A stretch of 64,000 nt of DNA. It comes from Hydrangea macrophylla (lineage: Eukaryota; Streptophyta; Magnoliopsida; Cornales; Hydrangeaceae). The notes beneath the pieces are model-generated. The model had not been told where the DNA came from and did not search any database. It worked only from the letters and a program-made list of their open reading frames with translations. This document shows positions 1 through 10,348 of the stretch, one piece after another. The DNA is taken from positions 60,106,274 through 60,170,273 of the forward strand of contig CM066998.1 in the NCBI GenBank assembly GCA_033977485.1, written 5' to 3'. The first letter of the stretch is position 1. The number at the start of each line of letters is the position of its first letter. Position numbers and translations under genes: made by a program.

Positions 1-1159
1 AGGCACTACATATACTCCTGACCATGTCGACGAATCCACCGGTATATTTCGCGGTGTGATCTTGAGAGGATTGATTGAGACAACTACAAACTTTCTCCGT
101 GATATATGTAATTTGGGCGTGAGCTTCATCGGAGGAGGAAGACAGAACAATCAAGAGAATAAACACTCTCTCTCTCTAAACATGTGTGCATATGCGGGTC
201 GGTGTGAATATACACACGGATATGTTGATTTTCTGTATAAAAGCCATCTTTTGTTGCAAGGGTATATTAGGTATTTCTTACACAAAGTTAGGATAGTTAG
301 GGTTTCATCTCTGACAAGGGAGGCCAATGTAATTTTGCAAAATACAGGGGAGGTCTGTGTAATTAAGTCATACCTCAAGGGAGGTCTGTGTAATTTAACC
401 TATTTTTAAAATATTCTTTTGACAACTGCATTATAGGGACATATATGATGCATCTTTTTATATTGGCATTATTATATTCATTGTGTGCGTTTGATGGTCC
501 TGACCTGAAAACATCAATAAAGAAAAGAACTAACAAAACTTGATTCCTATTTATTTGTGGTTGATACGACTTTTTTTGTTCTTAGGATAGTATGATACAC
601 AAGAATGTATTGCAGTCGGATAATAGGATTGACGTAGGAGTGGTCATTTTTGTTCCACCCTTTGACTGCACAGGGAATGGTTCACGATGTCACGAATTGG
701 GTGATCCTTCCTATTGTAGTGTTTGGTTAGACCATGCTAAATACTTGAATGAAATGGAATTTAAACCTAATTTATGGAAAAGCCAAACATATTATCTCTT
801 GGGGTGTCAAATTAACGTGGCAGGTGACCTTTATGAATTCATCTCCTAGTTTTAAAGGTACAAGCATAGTTGTCAATTCGGGATTCGCATCGTGAATCAA
901 AGTGAGACAAGTGAATCGAATTGGGATTCGCGGATCGTGAATCGCAAGATTCGGTAGCAAATTTTAAAAAACTGAAAAAAGAAAAAAAGAAGTAGAATTG
1001 AAAGTAAGAGAAAAGAATGGGAGAAGTGCTTTTGTTTATAATAAACCCTACAATAGAACTTAGAAGGGTTTGGGATCACCTTTTCTTTGAAAAAAAAAAA
1101 AAAAACTCACATTTAAAACCATAGGCAGTCAAATAACCACTCCTGGCTTATAAGTTATA

Positions 1160-1335
1160 GAGTAATGCTATGCTTCCCAAATGTTGAATCCCAAATACAT
1201 GTGGCAGTAGGCCCACTGAATTTTGATTGGATGAGGTTGAGGTGGTCCCATCATTGTTCAAGGTGGTCCCACTACTACTGCCACATGTATTTGGAAAGAA
1301 TTTGGATTCAAAATTTGGGAAGCAGAGCATTATTC
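1160..1335. mobile_element. MITE, probably Mutator-type, CDPK intron (copy 1)
   Basis: The ends form long terminal inverted repeats beginning GAGTAATGCTATGCTTCCC and ending with the imperfect complement; the similarity continues inward through a motif read as ATACATGTGGCAG on both arms. The flanks TAAGTTATA (1151-1159) and TTACTTATA (1336-1344) agree at 7 of 9 positions, which fits an old 9-bp target duplication as made by Mutator-like transposases. There is no coding capacity. A second member lies at 3414-3521. Confidence 0.7.
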
Positions 1336-2296
1336 TTACTTATATAACTTATAAGGAGGTATATAAGCTATTTGCTTATAGCATATGTATAATATTATAT
1401 TATATATTTTTATATACTATTGAGGCTTGGCTTGGACTAAGAAAGCTAAGAAAACCCTCATGAGTTCTGTCGGCAGCCCTTGTACAACCATGTTTCACTT
1501 CAAAAACCAAATATTTATTGGGTCAGCAGCCCCTGTTTGTTCCCAGCTGAGTAACGCTATATAATATATGTTAATAACACAATAACAGTGTATAACATCT
1601 GTTGGTCGCAGAGATATTTGGGTCAACAGCCTGCGCATGGATGGGCTTCTCCTGGAAAACCCCAAAAAGAGTCAAAATTTGGTCAAAAAACCAGTCGATC
1701 TGCAAGTGGAAAAGAATCGAAGAATCGTGAGTTCCGATTCGATTCAAACAATATGTTACGATTCGTACGATACGTCAACGATTATTGAAGCACTGCGGTA
1801 CACACCTACGGTTCGAATCGTTTCACTACCGAATCGTGCATTAAGATTTTAACAACAGAGGGTACAAGTGGATTTTAGCCTGTTACAAGTATTGAGTTGG
1901 CCTGTGCATTTGTAAACGGTTCAGCGTTGGTTCATTAATGATTAAACTTAGGTGTGATAATTTAACTCATTCATATACCCGAATCCGTTGATTTCTTTGA
2001 CAAATGGGGATGAGGTTTTTGACACTTTCTAAGAAACCTGTAAGGTTCAAGTTGACCCTTCTTTTTACTTCCTATGGTCATTGCAATGTAAGTTAAATTC
2101 AATTGGTCGAGTATAAATATAGGCATGATGAAGTTTAATAAATGGGTCATATTTGGGTTGACAACTTGTGCAAAATCAATGATCCTCTAGAATTATTTAC
2201 TGATATAGAAGATTCTCAATGAACTTACTGGGTTGGTTTTTAGTGAAATCCTACAACAAATTGATGAACCTGGGATACTGTGAATGAGATTGAGAG

Positions 2297-2597
2297 TGTT
2301 AAGTTACCAACTACTCCAAAAGCTTAAGCTGTTAGAGAATGGGCCCAACAATGTATATCAAACTTCAACACCGTCCCTCACGCGCAACCGCGACTTGCAT
2401 GTGGAGAGCAAACAAACCAAACTCCATCATAGTGGAGACAAATAACAAAGTGCAAATATGCACAACAAAGCGGGGATGGAGAGTCGAACCCAGGATCTCC
2501 CACAAACAAGGCTCTGATGCCATGTTAAGTTACCAACTACTCCAAAAGCTTAAAGCTGTTAGAGAATGGGCCCAACAATGTATATCAAGCTTCAACA
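2297..2597 (-). mobile_element. Complete 301-bp miniature LTR retrotransposon (TRIM/SMART type)
   Basis: Two near-identical terminal repeats (2297-2370, 74 bp; 2523-2597, 75 bp) start and end TG...CA. Read on the minus strand, the 5' LTR (2597-2523) is followed at once by TGGCATCAGAGCC (2522-2510), a near match to the initiator tRNA-Met primer site. A purine-rich tract, GTGAGGGACGG (2381-2371), abuts the 3' LTR. The host sequence GAGAG is perfectly duplicated on both sides (2292-2296 and 2598-2602). The 152-bp interior has no ORF. All marks of a reverse-transcribed element are present in 301 bp, so it must have been mobilised in trans. It sits in a CDPK intron. Confidence 0.9.
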
Positions 2598-2926
2598 GAG
2601 AGGTTTTAAGTAGTGTAGCTAGATCTTATGAGTTTGATTTGCTGCGAGTTTTCATGGTGGAATGGAATAACAATTCCTCACATTCATGGAAAGAAATAAG
2701 CATTCCAATTTCCAACTTCATTTGGCATTACCAAATAATGGAAAAGGGATATTCTTTTCCTTGTTGACGCATTCTTGAATTTTCTTATTGGATTGCTCGC
2801 AATGTATGTCCACTTCAATGAATTCTATATCCTTGTTAGGGGTCAACGGAAATAAATTCAATGGATCCTTTCAGATTGTAGCATTTCCCAAGAGTTATTG
2901 ACTTTATCCTTGTGAATATCATGCAG

Positions 2927-3863
2927 CTTTATTACGATGGATGAAATAGAAACGGCCATGAAGGAGTACGGAATGGGTGACGAAGCGACCATCAAGGAAA
3001 TAATTGCAGATGTGGATACAGATAATGTAAGTTGTTTGATTTCAAAGCATCTTTTTGAAGGACAATACTCCAGTACATTTCCTTGTATAGATTTCGTTAT
3101 GTTCCAAGATGTTATCGGTCCACTTATGTGTCACATAGATAGACTTGCACACATGGACCAATAGCATCTCTGTATAGTACAAAATATACCCAAGGAAGCT
3201 CGGATTCTTCTAAAAGGCTGCAGAATCATCACCCGCATCCGCAGTCCGTACTAGCATGGATTCTCTCGGGTGCTTCAGGATGTTCTAATTTTTTGGTTAA
3301 AAAATGAGGTCTCAACAAAATTTTAAAAACTTGCGAGTCAAATGAATAATGTTGGGGGTGGATTACACCTTAAAAGGCTAGTGTTGCTTATGTACCTTCT
3401 ATGTTTGTTATTTGAGTAATACTGTACTTCCCAAATCCCCATCCTGGATGACCCACTGCCACATCATTTGGGATGAGGATTTGGGAAGCATAGCATTACT
3501 CTTGTTAGCATAGCATTACTCTTGTTATTTCATGTCTTAATTACATATGAATAAAAACAAGACTGTGTAGTAGGTAGAATTGTTTATAAGAGTCATATGA
3601 CTTGTGTAAAAGTACATTTATTCAGTATTTTATAGAACTCTGCACCTGTAGCCTAGCTTTTTGGAATATTGGCGAATCCCCCGCACTCGCATTGGTGCTC
3701 CCTAGAATGTACCTAAAGGAATATACCCAAGTCTTAACCTTTCTAAAATTTGTTTCTTTGTTGTAATAAACTTTGCACTTTATAGGATGGGAGGATCAAT
3801 TATGACGAGTTCTGTGCGATGATGAGGAGTGGAACACAACCTCCCGGAAAGCTCAAAGTCTAA
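2927..3863 (+). CDS. CPK: Calcium-dependent protein kinase, last two exons (partial)
   Basis: The exons 2927-3026 and 3786-3863 are joined by a GT-AG intron (3027-3785). Exon one encodes the end of EF-hand 3 and the linker typical of CDPKs ([18 protein letters not shown]). The EF-hand 4 calcium loop is split by the intron exactly between DTDN and DGRINYDE, with acidic ligands at loop positions 1, 3, 5 and 12. The protein ends [12 protein letters not shown] and stops at 3861-3863. CDPKs are Ser/Thr kinases whose calmodulin-like domain relieves autoinhibition when calcium binds; the [14 protein letters not shown] tail resembles the CPK3/CPK17/CPK34 type, but the subgroup is inference. The reading frame enters the first exon in phase 2. 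The kinase domain and EF-hands 1-2 must lie upstream of the window. No defect is seen in these exons. Confidence 0.85.
3414..3521. mobile_element. MITE, same family as 1160-1335, in last CDPK intron (copy 2)
   Basis: An 88-bp inverted-repeat core (GAGTAATACTGTACTTCCC at the left, its complement at the right) is followed by a perfect 20-bp tandem duplication of its right end (3487-3506, 3507-3526). The 9-bp TTGTTATTT occurs directly before (3405-3413) and after (3522-3530) the unit, a perfect Mutator-type target duplication. It lies within the 759-bp last intron, away from both splice sites. Confidence 0.75.
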
Positions 3864-4340
3864 GTTTCTTTCACTCTGTTCAACTTGAGTGATTTTCACC
3901 GAGAGGTGCGAAGCGACACCAATGCTCTGCTTGGTTTTGCATATCGATCCTTTATCCTGTCTTGACTAAAAACGGGTAATTAGTAAACACGAGACCTCGA
4001 GTTCAGAATTTATGAGGGCTTATAATGGAAATACTGTGTGCGTGTGTGTGCATATGTAGTTTCTTGAGTTATTTTCCATTCTCCGGTGTGGTTTTTGCTT
4101 CTCACTTTTTGGATTTTCGAGTTCTTGATCTGTATAATGATTTTAACCAGAGGTTCTCTTGGCGAGTAGATGTGAATAAGAATGTGGTTCACTTTATGGT
4201 GTTAATGTTTCTCTTGTAAGTTATAATTTTTGCATTTTTCTTCTTCGAAGTAGGAGAGAATTGGGTTGTTATGTCAATATGTTGCATGACAAGGGTGTTG
4301 ATTCTGAAAGAAGGTTTAAATCTAATCTGATGTGCTATAG
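3864..4340 (+). other. 3' flank of the CDPK gene (3' UTR and downstream)
   Basis: AT-rich DNA following the kinase stop codon. It should hold the 3' UTR; the polyadenylation point cannot be placed. No ORF or repeat is recognised. Confidence 0.4.
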
Positions 4341-4530
4341 GCCTGTTTGACCTAGCTTCTGCTTGTGCAAATAAATCGCCATAAAACTACTTATGACCAA
4401 AAGCTGCCCAAGGTAGCTTTTGATCAATTGCAAATTTATGCAGTGGACACACATTTTGTGTGATTGAATCGCAAAATCTGGTTCACCACACTGTCATTTT
4501 AGCTTTTGGAGTTTCATATGCCAAACAGGC
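4341..4530. mobile_element. Candidate MITE with GCCTGTTTG ends
   Basis: Terminal inverted repeats GCCTGTTTG...CAAACAGGC bound a 190-bp AT-rich segment, and the similarity continues weakly inward. This type of end is common in hAT- and PIF-derived MITEs of plants. No clear target duplication was found, so the boundaries are approximate. Confidence 0.5.
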
Positions 4531-6044
4531 AAACACCCTCAATGCTCGGTAAGAGAAAAGAAGCCCCAATACTTAGGTTCAAATTTGTAGGCCTATGGAA
4601 AGAGGAAAAAGAACCTTCATTGGGTCTAATCACTTTGCCTGTCTTCCTTTGGCTAGGTTTCATCTTGAACCTATGGTTCTTAAAATTCACTCCAAATTGA
4701 TTTTCAAACACATGACAACGGGACAACTAAATGAAACTTTGGATAAAAATCAGGTGGTCCACTGGAGTTTAATAAGGTCCCATAGCCACAAATGTTGGGA
4801 ACTCAATTTTTGGATAAAATTTGAGAATTATACCATTACTAAGTAACCTAAATTTATCTTTATATAAACTTGGGCGCTAAAATTTACCCAATTTGGTCCA
4901 TAAAGTTTTCAATCACTCAAAGGACTCAAATTTTGCATAGGTTGGTATAGCTCAAGTAGTAAAGAACTTGGTATATATAAGTCCTCTACAGTGCATAGGT
5001 TCGGTGTTTGAACTTCATCCCATCCCCCATATGAAAAAAAAAGACTCAATTTTTCTGGACAAAAAAGCTCTTTTTAATAATACTCGGACCTCAGCTCTTA
5101 TTAATAATTACTCAGCTCTTATTAATAATTACTCAGACTCAATTTAACCGGATAGTGCTTTTGTTTTTCTTGTACAATTTTCAAAATGCAAAATACTTCA
5201 AACGACAACTCTGATCTTAATAAAATATGTACATTTAGAATAAAAAAAAATATCTTTCAAACAAGACCAATACTGAATATGAAATTCTAAAAAAATAAAA
5301 AATAAAAAATAAAACATTAAATTTTAAACTTTTTTACTTGGATTCCTTCAGTTGGATTTCTGTCACATATGCTTTCTGCTCCCTGGTTGATTTTCAATCA
5401 CAGATATCCTGCTATGAACTTATGAAGTGAAAATAATTCGAAGATATGCTCTTCTGAAGTTTTGGCTGTTTTGACAATAAGTTTCATGTGGTGCATGTCT
5501 AATATACGAGCAAATATTCAATATAACAGTGTTTACCTAGTCATCGCTATCACCACACTAATACATATGAGTAAAATGCTTGTGTTGACACAACTTTTCC
5601 TTAAAATTAGAATTGCCATGTGCTTGAATTGTGTCCTTTTATTTAATTTGTGATACCATGTCAACAGAATAACCATTGTAACGAATATTTTCTCATGTTA
5701 TTGGTTGTTCCTATTTTTCACTTTAGACATGACAACAATTTTCCAGAAGAAAAACATGCAAAAATTCACCCTTGGAAATGAGGACTTGGTGATTTTAGCA
5801 AGGTAACTGAATAGAAAATAATATTTCAAAAAAAAAAAAAAAGCTTTTCTTTATTCTTTATTTGCTTAATGAAGAAACAATGAAAAAAAATAGAAAGGTA
5901 TAGAAAATTGAAGGGAAATAAATTATGAGACACTTCTCTTCCTTTTTTCTCGAGTTTCTAATATATTTCGATTATTTTTGCTTCTTGATGTTATTCATGG
6001 ATGAAAATATAAAATTTAAAAAAAAAAAAAAAAAACAAGAGAAT
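4531..6044. other. Intergenic AT-rich DNA
   Basis: No gene is recognised. A 23-25 bp stretch around 5090-5135 (ATTAATAATTACTCAG) is tandemly repeated, and several A runs (5245, 5830, 6020) occur. Nothing else is supported. Confidence 0.5.
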
Positions 6045-6721
6045 TGTAGAAAGCCCTACAGAGGCCTAACTCTCACATCAACAGAGAAAGCCCAACAGGG
6101 GTAGAGCCCAACTTGGCTCTAATACCATATAGAAAGCCTTACAGGTAGGGATGGCAATGGGGTGGGTTTTCCGGGTTCCCCGCCCCGCCCCGCCCCTAAT
6201 AGGTAGGGTATGGGGGAGGCTTAATAGGGTTAGGGGCGGGTATGGGGGAGGTTTTCAAAACCCGGGTCGGGGTCGGGTCGGGGTCGGGGTAGGGTAAAAA
6301 AACCCGCCCCCGCCCCGAATATACTTGTATTTATATTTTTACCCCTCAATAGTTATGTGTATTACCATTTAAAAAAAAAAAAACTGCACTATTAGGGAAC
6401 TAATTGGGTAAGTTAAAAAAAAACTACACTATTAGAGAAAAAAATGCATTAAAAAAATTACTTTTTCAATTTGTGTACCAAAAAAAAAACTTAATCGGGG
6501 CGGGGCGGGGCGGGGAGATCACTACGCGGGGCGGGGCGGGGGCGGGGGGAGGGTTCACTGAAGCGGGGCGGGGGCGGGGTATGGGGACCCCGTCCCATAC
6601 CCGCCCCGTTGCCATCCCTACTTACAGGGCTGACTCTCCCACAAAAGACGTCTTGTGAGGAAAGGATTGCCCAGTCCTATAAGAAGCACCTACGGGGGCT
6701 ATACTCTAGCAATGTGGGACA
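6045..6721 (-). mobile_element. TRIM remnant, interrupted by a hAT MITE
   Basis: On the minus strand an LTR starts TGTCCCACATTG at 6721 and, once the hAT insertion and its duplicated 8 bp are discounted, runs about 111 bp to 6128. It is followed directly by TGGTATTAGAGCC (6127-6115), a tRNA-Met-type primer site. A truncated second LTR end (6045-6077, ending TTTCTACA on the minus strand) lies only about 40 bp further. No ORF. The second LTR has lost its first part, so this is an old non-autonomous element. Confidence 0.65.
6146..6620. mobile_element. GC-rich hAT-type MITE (475 bp)
   Basis: The ends are TAGGGATGGCAA...TTGCCATCCCTA, and the host octamer CTTACAGG is perfectly duplicated on both sides (6138-6145, 6621-6628), the 8-bp footprint of hAT transposases. 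Both arms are long arrays of GGGGCGGG/CCCCGCCC words, so the element folds back on itself and is far more GC-rich than its surroundings; the centre is AT-rich. It has no coding capacity and sits inside the TRIM LTR. Confidence 0.9.
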
Positions 6722-7390
6722 ATTGAATAGGAAAAACTTTTTCTTCGCTTTCTTTTTGTTTTTATTTCTCTTCTTTAAATTCATAAACTAAACGGAGTCT
6801 TGAGAATTAAACACAGATAGATGGAAAGGAAAATTTATGGAATATAGAAAAACCAGTATCAAAAGGCTTAAAAGTAGCATAATTTTTAGTCTAGTCGATA
6901 TTCGTTCCTTGTGCAAAGCTGCCCAGTCTTTCAAAAAAAAAATTCTGAAAGAACCTCGACGGCGCAAGGGAAAAATGTATTAGATTTGCCCGAAAAATAC
7001 AACTTAGTCGGGGAGACTTGATAGTTGATACATTTATCCCTCAAAAACAGCATATCCTTGAAGATGAGGGCCTATACAAACACATTTATCACAAAACAGA
7101 ACAGCAAAAAAGAGCCCCCCAAGGACTGACCCAAACCATACCCACACACAAAGCACCAAAAATACCAACAGAGACTCAGATCCATGCCATCCATGGTTTG
7201 AGTCTATCCATATGTAAAAAAAAAAAAAAAAAATTTTTTTTAAGTTTTGTAAGACACTTCTCTACATTTGTTTCCTAATATGTTTTGGCAAGTTTTAGTT
7301 TCTAATGTTATTTAAGCATTCAAACACGAGTAAATTAATTTTTCTTTCACTTTTCTTTTTTCTATATCGGCACGGCGAACTAATCTTTAA
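6722..7390. other. Intergenic DNA, nothing recognised
   Basis: AT-rich DNA with A runs at 6938 and 7216. The open frame at 7018-7278 has no similarity to a known domain and low-complexity ends, so it is not called. Confidence 0.4.
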
Positions 7391-7756
7391 GAGCATCTCC
7401 AACTACATTATGCATATGCATATTTGGGTGAGATATGTATAATGTGGTGAAATAATGGTACTTCAACCATTATGCAAAATGCTTATGCATATTTACAAGT
7501 GCCATGAAAACTATTAAATTTGCATAATGATGCAAAAGCCCTATGCAAATCCAATGGCCATCAACATTTCATAAAAAAAAAATTCAAACGGCTACCAAGG
7601 CTCCAAATAGTGATGAAAAATTATAAAATATTGATAGATAACCAAAATGCATACCATGATTGAAGTGGTTATGCAAAATTCATCCTGCAAAATTTTTTTT
7701 TGGGTAATTATTATGCATTTTGCATAAAAAGATGCATAAGATGGTTAGAGTTGCTC
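7391..7756. mobile_element. Tourist-like MITE (PIF/Harbinger type, 366 bp)
   Basis: Terminal repeats GAGCATCTCCAAC at the left and the complement of GAGCAACTCTAAC at the right are flanked by TAA on both sides (7388-7390, 7757-7759), the target trinucleotide of PIF/Harbinger transposases. TGCATATGCAT-like words repeat inside. No ORF. It ends about 340 bp downstream of the ATPC1 stop codon. Confidence 0.8.
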
Positions 7757-8100
7757 TAACAATTGGTGAAAAAAAAAAAGAATTGGTGAAAAAAAAGAAA
7801 AGAAATGACACATAATTTCACTAACCAATTCTCTATAAGTAATAATCAAAAGGATGACTAACAACAAACAGAATTATTGGGAGTTAAAGAACTCCAAAAC
7901 AATACATACAAGTAAGTATTCATATATATAAAGATGAGTGAAATGCTCTACTGTTCCAAATCACATTTTGGTTCTTATCAAAGTTTGTAACCATTTAACA
8001 AATTACAAGTAACAAAAAAGAAAACTCCCACAAAAAAAACACAATCATGGGAAGAGAGACAGAAAGATGATACACATATGTATATAGATACTACTTATCC

Positions 8101-9234
8101 TTAAACCAAAGCATTAGCACCAGCAACAATCTCCAAAATCTCCCCTGTAATCTTAGCCTGACGTTGCCTATTATACGCCTGCGACAAGTTCTTCTTCAAC
8201 TCACTCGCGTTATCGGTCGCATTGCTCATCGCACTCATCCTAGCCGCCAGCTCACTCGCCAACGACTCTTGCAGAGCTCTCAATATCTGACTATTCAGAT
8301 ACAGAGGTAACAAGGCATCCAAAATCTGAACTGGGTCCTGCTCGAATTGCAAAATGGCCTCAAATTCGACCGTTTGAGTCCTCATAACGTCTCTCTCAAC
8401 GGTCAATTTTCCTTCCCGTGTCGTAAGTCTAAAGAACTCATCCTCCGCTGCATCAACACATATTCCGTTTATATCACAAATCTCACCCTTGGGCGATAAG
8501 GGGAGGAGAGTGTGAATCACCGGCTCGGATTTAACCAACGATACGAATTTCGTATATAGTAATTCGACTTTATCCACCTCTTCGCTTACGAAGAGGGAAA
8601 AAACATCATCAGCTATCGTTTGAGCCTCTCGAGCAGTTGGCATATTACCACCTTCGAGGAACTTATCGACAGGAATGTAGGGGCGCCTCAGGAAATAGGA
8701 ATTTCCCTTTTTGCCCACGCTGATTACGACGTAATCGAGCCCCAATGCTTTCAGATCTCGAATCCTTGCTTCGGCTTTTTTTATGATGAAGTTGTTGAAA
8801 CCGCCGCAGAGGCCACGATCGCCTGTGACGACGACCAGTGCGACCTTTTTCACCGGTCGTACGTTGGTGAGAGGTATATCAATGTCCTCAGTTTGGAGTT
8901 GCTCATTGATGTTGTAGAGTACTTCTACGAGTGTTTCGGAGAAGGGTCTGCCGTTTACGACGGCCTCTTGAGCTCTACGGACTTTTGCGGCCGCCACGAG
9001 CTTCATGGCCTCTGTTATCTTCTGGGTGTTTTTCACTGAATCGATTCGGTCGCGAAGTTCGCGAAGGTTGCAGTGAATTGGGTTTGATTTTGAGGAGTTT
9101 GGTGGTGTTGTGGGTGTGATTGGGTTGTGGGTTGGGAGGTGAAAAGGATTGAGGGAAGATCGGAAGGAGAGAGATGAAGTGTCGGAGAGGGAGGGTTTTG
9201 AGGACACCCACATTGTTAGATTTGAGCAAGCCAT
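8101..9234 (-). CDS. ATPC1: Chloroplast ATP synthase gamma subunit
   Basis: The 377-residue intronless protein is the gamma subunit of plastid CF1, the rotating central stalk that couples proton flow through CFo to ATP synthesis at the thylakoid membrane. Residues 1 to about 55 are Ser/Thr/Pro-rich and poor in acidic residues, as in a plastid transit peptide; the mature part begins near NLRELRDRIDSVKNTQK. The conserved N-terminal helix (KITEAMKLVAAAKVRRAQEA) and C-terminal helix (ending GEILEIVAGANALV) form the coiled-coil shaft. The chloroplast-specific redox switch is present: Cys253 and Cys259 in CDINGIC, followed by the acidic DAAEDEFF, allowing thioredoxin control of activity in light and dark. 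Length and motifs are normal for the family and no defect is seen. This is the only complete host gene in the window. Confidence 0.98.
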   Translation of the reverse strand: MACSNLTMWVSSKPSLSDTSSLSFRSSLNPFHLPTHNPITPTTPPNSSKSNPIHCNLRELRDRIDSVKNTQKITEAMKLVAAAKVRRAQEAVVNGRPFSETLVEVLYNINEQLQTEDIDIPLTNVRPVKKVALVVVTGDRGLCGGFNNFIIKKAEARIRDLKALGLDYVVISVGKKGNSYFLRRPYIPVDKFLEGGNMPTAREAQTIADDVFSLFVSEEVDKVELLYTKFVSLVKSEPVIHTLLPLSPKGEICDINGICVDAAEDEFFRLTTREGKLTVERDVMRTQTVEFEAILQFEQDPVQILDALLPLYLNSQILRALQESLASELAARMSAMSNATDNASELKKNLSQAYNRQRQAKITGEILEIVAGANALV

Positions 9235-9451
9235 AGGTGTGGAGGGGGGGAAGAAGAGAGAGAAAGTGGGAGAGAGAGAGAGAGAGAGAGGAGGAGGAGG
9301 AGAGTGTTTTGGGAGTTGAATCTTTATCTCTATTCTGTTTCTGTGTTGTTGTTAATGGTATGGAGAGGGAAGGAGAGAAATGGGAGGTGGAGGGAAAGAG
9401 ATAAGGAGTGTTTGGATGAGATTTTTTCAGATAAGGATATTGACCATTCAA
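9235..9451 (-). promoter_or_regulatory. 5' leader and proximal promoter of ATPC1
   Basis: Directly upstream of the ATPC1 start codon the transcribed strand has a CT repeat (plus-strand GA run near 9268-9303), common in leaders of plant photosynthesis genes. Two GATAAG boxes on the plus strand (9400-9405 and 9430-9435, the second inside GATAAGGATATT) match the I-box of light-regulated genes. No clear TATA box was placed. The assignment rests on motif recognition only. Confidence 0.5.
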
Positions 9452-9544
9452 GATTGCGGTGCAGAGAGTGCTTGGTAATGAAAAAAAATTAGACTACTTA
9501 AAAAATAAATAAATAAAGTCTCGCTTTTACTTGGTTTTTAGAAA

Positions 9545-9690
9545 ATAGTGTAATTTTGCTCACTCTTTGACCCACCTGGTTAATGCATTGGAGTGTAGTA
9601 TTTTATACTATTAATTAATTTTTATTTAATATTTGGGTCCACTACATTAAACAATAGAAGAAGAGGGTGAGCAATTTTGTAGTGAGCAAA
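9545..9690. mobile_element. Candidate MITE with TTTTGCTCACT ends
   Basis: TTTTGCTCACTC at the left and GTGAGCAATTTTG/GTGAGCAAAA at the right form an imperfect inverted repeat around an AT-rich centre with a palindromic TAGTATTTTATACTA core. No convincing target duplication was seen. Confidence 0.35.
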
Positions 9691-9936
9691 AATATATTTG
9701 ATAGAAAATTTAGTTATCATGTTAGTTTGAAAAAAAAAAAGTTTTGAATTATTTTTTATAATTCAAGTACGAACTCTCATGTAATTAGAAGCTGTTAAAT
9801 AAACACTAAACTATTTAGAATTGATTCTTTTCTAATGAACCATAGAACCACTTCTTGTATTGCCCAAACAAGAAAACTAATCTTGTGCAAGCATTAGAAG
9901 TTTTTGATTCCTTGACGATTGGATGTTCTAGAGAGG

Positions 9937-10348
9937 ATTAGTTTATTAGTCTATTTTAATTGGACTAAATCCGGGCTAATAAAACCACCCTTATGGGGGT
10001 ATTTAGGCTTAGTTTGGCTCTTTATTTTGGTGCTTCTTCTTTTTTAAAGTACAATTTCATGTTAATTCATTTGGTAACTAGTTTATGAGGTTTGCAAAAA
10101 TTGAACTTAGGGCTTTTTTGGAGGGAGCTTTTAAAAGCTCTAGAATGGAGCTTTTCAAAGCTCAAGGTTGCTTTTTGGTTTCATGATGTCTTTTTAAAAG
10201 TAGTGTGTTTCTTGTATAAAATTATCAAACAACTTAGTAATAAATTTCATAAACTCCTTTTAAAAAGTCACATGAGAGCCAAACTAAGCCTTAGTGGTCC
10301 ATTCTGTGGCTTATTCAGTTAAAATTGACTAATAATCCCACGCCTTAT
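9937..10348. mobile_element. Candidate MITE interrupted by a second MITE
   Basis: GGATTAGTTTATTAGTC near 9937 pairs imperfectly with the complement of GGATTATTAGTCAATTTTAA near 10345, giving an outer inverted repeat. Removing the inner element at 10006-10290 leaves about 125 bp. The boundaries are approximate and no target duplication was established. Confidence 0.35.
10006..10290. mobile_element. PIF/Harbinger-type MITE (285 bp)
   Basis: The ends GGCTTAGTTTGGCTCT and AGAGCCAAACTAAGCC are perfect inverse complements over 16 bp, and TTA flanks both sides (10003-10005, 10291-10293). Subterminal AGCTTTTAAAAGCT-like palindromes are present. The frame at 10092-10322 crosses the element end and is not a gene. 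Confidence 0.8.

Larger units (their letters stand above)
1..2926 (+). other. Intron of the CDPK gene (5' exons lie before the window)
   Basis: No exon of the kinase or of EF-hands 1-2 could be found upstream of the acceptor at 2925-2926, so this stretch is read as one long intron, or as the end of one. It contains a MITE at 1160-1335 and a miniature LTR retrotransposon at 2297-2597. Short open frames at 56-409 and 592-849 have no recognisable domain. The rest is AT-rich unique-looking DNA. If an upstream exon is missing because of a deletion, the gene could instead be a 3' fragment; that cannot be settled from this window. Confidence 0.5.

Noticed and set aside
56..409. 117-residue open frame at the left edge
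   Set aside because: No domain recognised, low-complexity CT repeat inside, and it lies in DNA best read as an intron.
2510..2522. Possible tRNA fragment (GGCTCTGATGCCA)
   Set aside because: It is the complement of a retrotransposon primer-binding site; no cloverleaf can be formed.
2339..2767. 142-residue frame
   Set aside because: It runs across the miniature LTR retrotransposon and out into unique intron; the apparent protein is a by-product.
4506..4846. Overlapping short frames of 64-83 residues
   Set aside because: No domain, both strands open, partly inside a candidate MITE.
6404..6658. Gly-rich open frame
   Set aside because: It is the translation of the GGGGCGGG arrays of the hAT MITE.
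8620..9039. 139-residue plus-strand frame
   Set aside because: Antisense shadow of the ATPC1 coding region.
8975..9451. 158-residue frame overlapping ATPC1 start
   Set aside because: Shadow frame of the transit peptide and CT-rich leader in a different frame.
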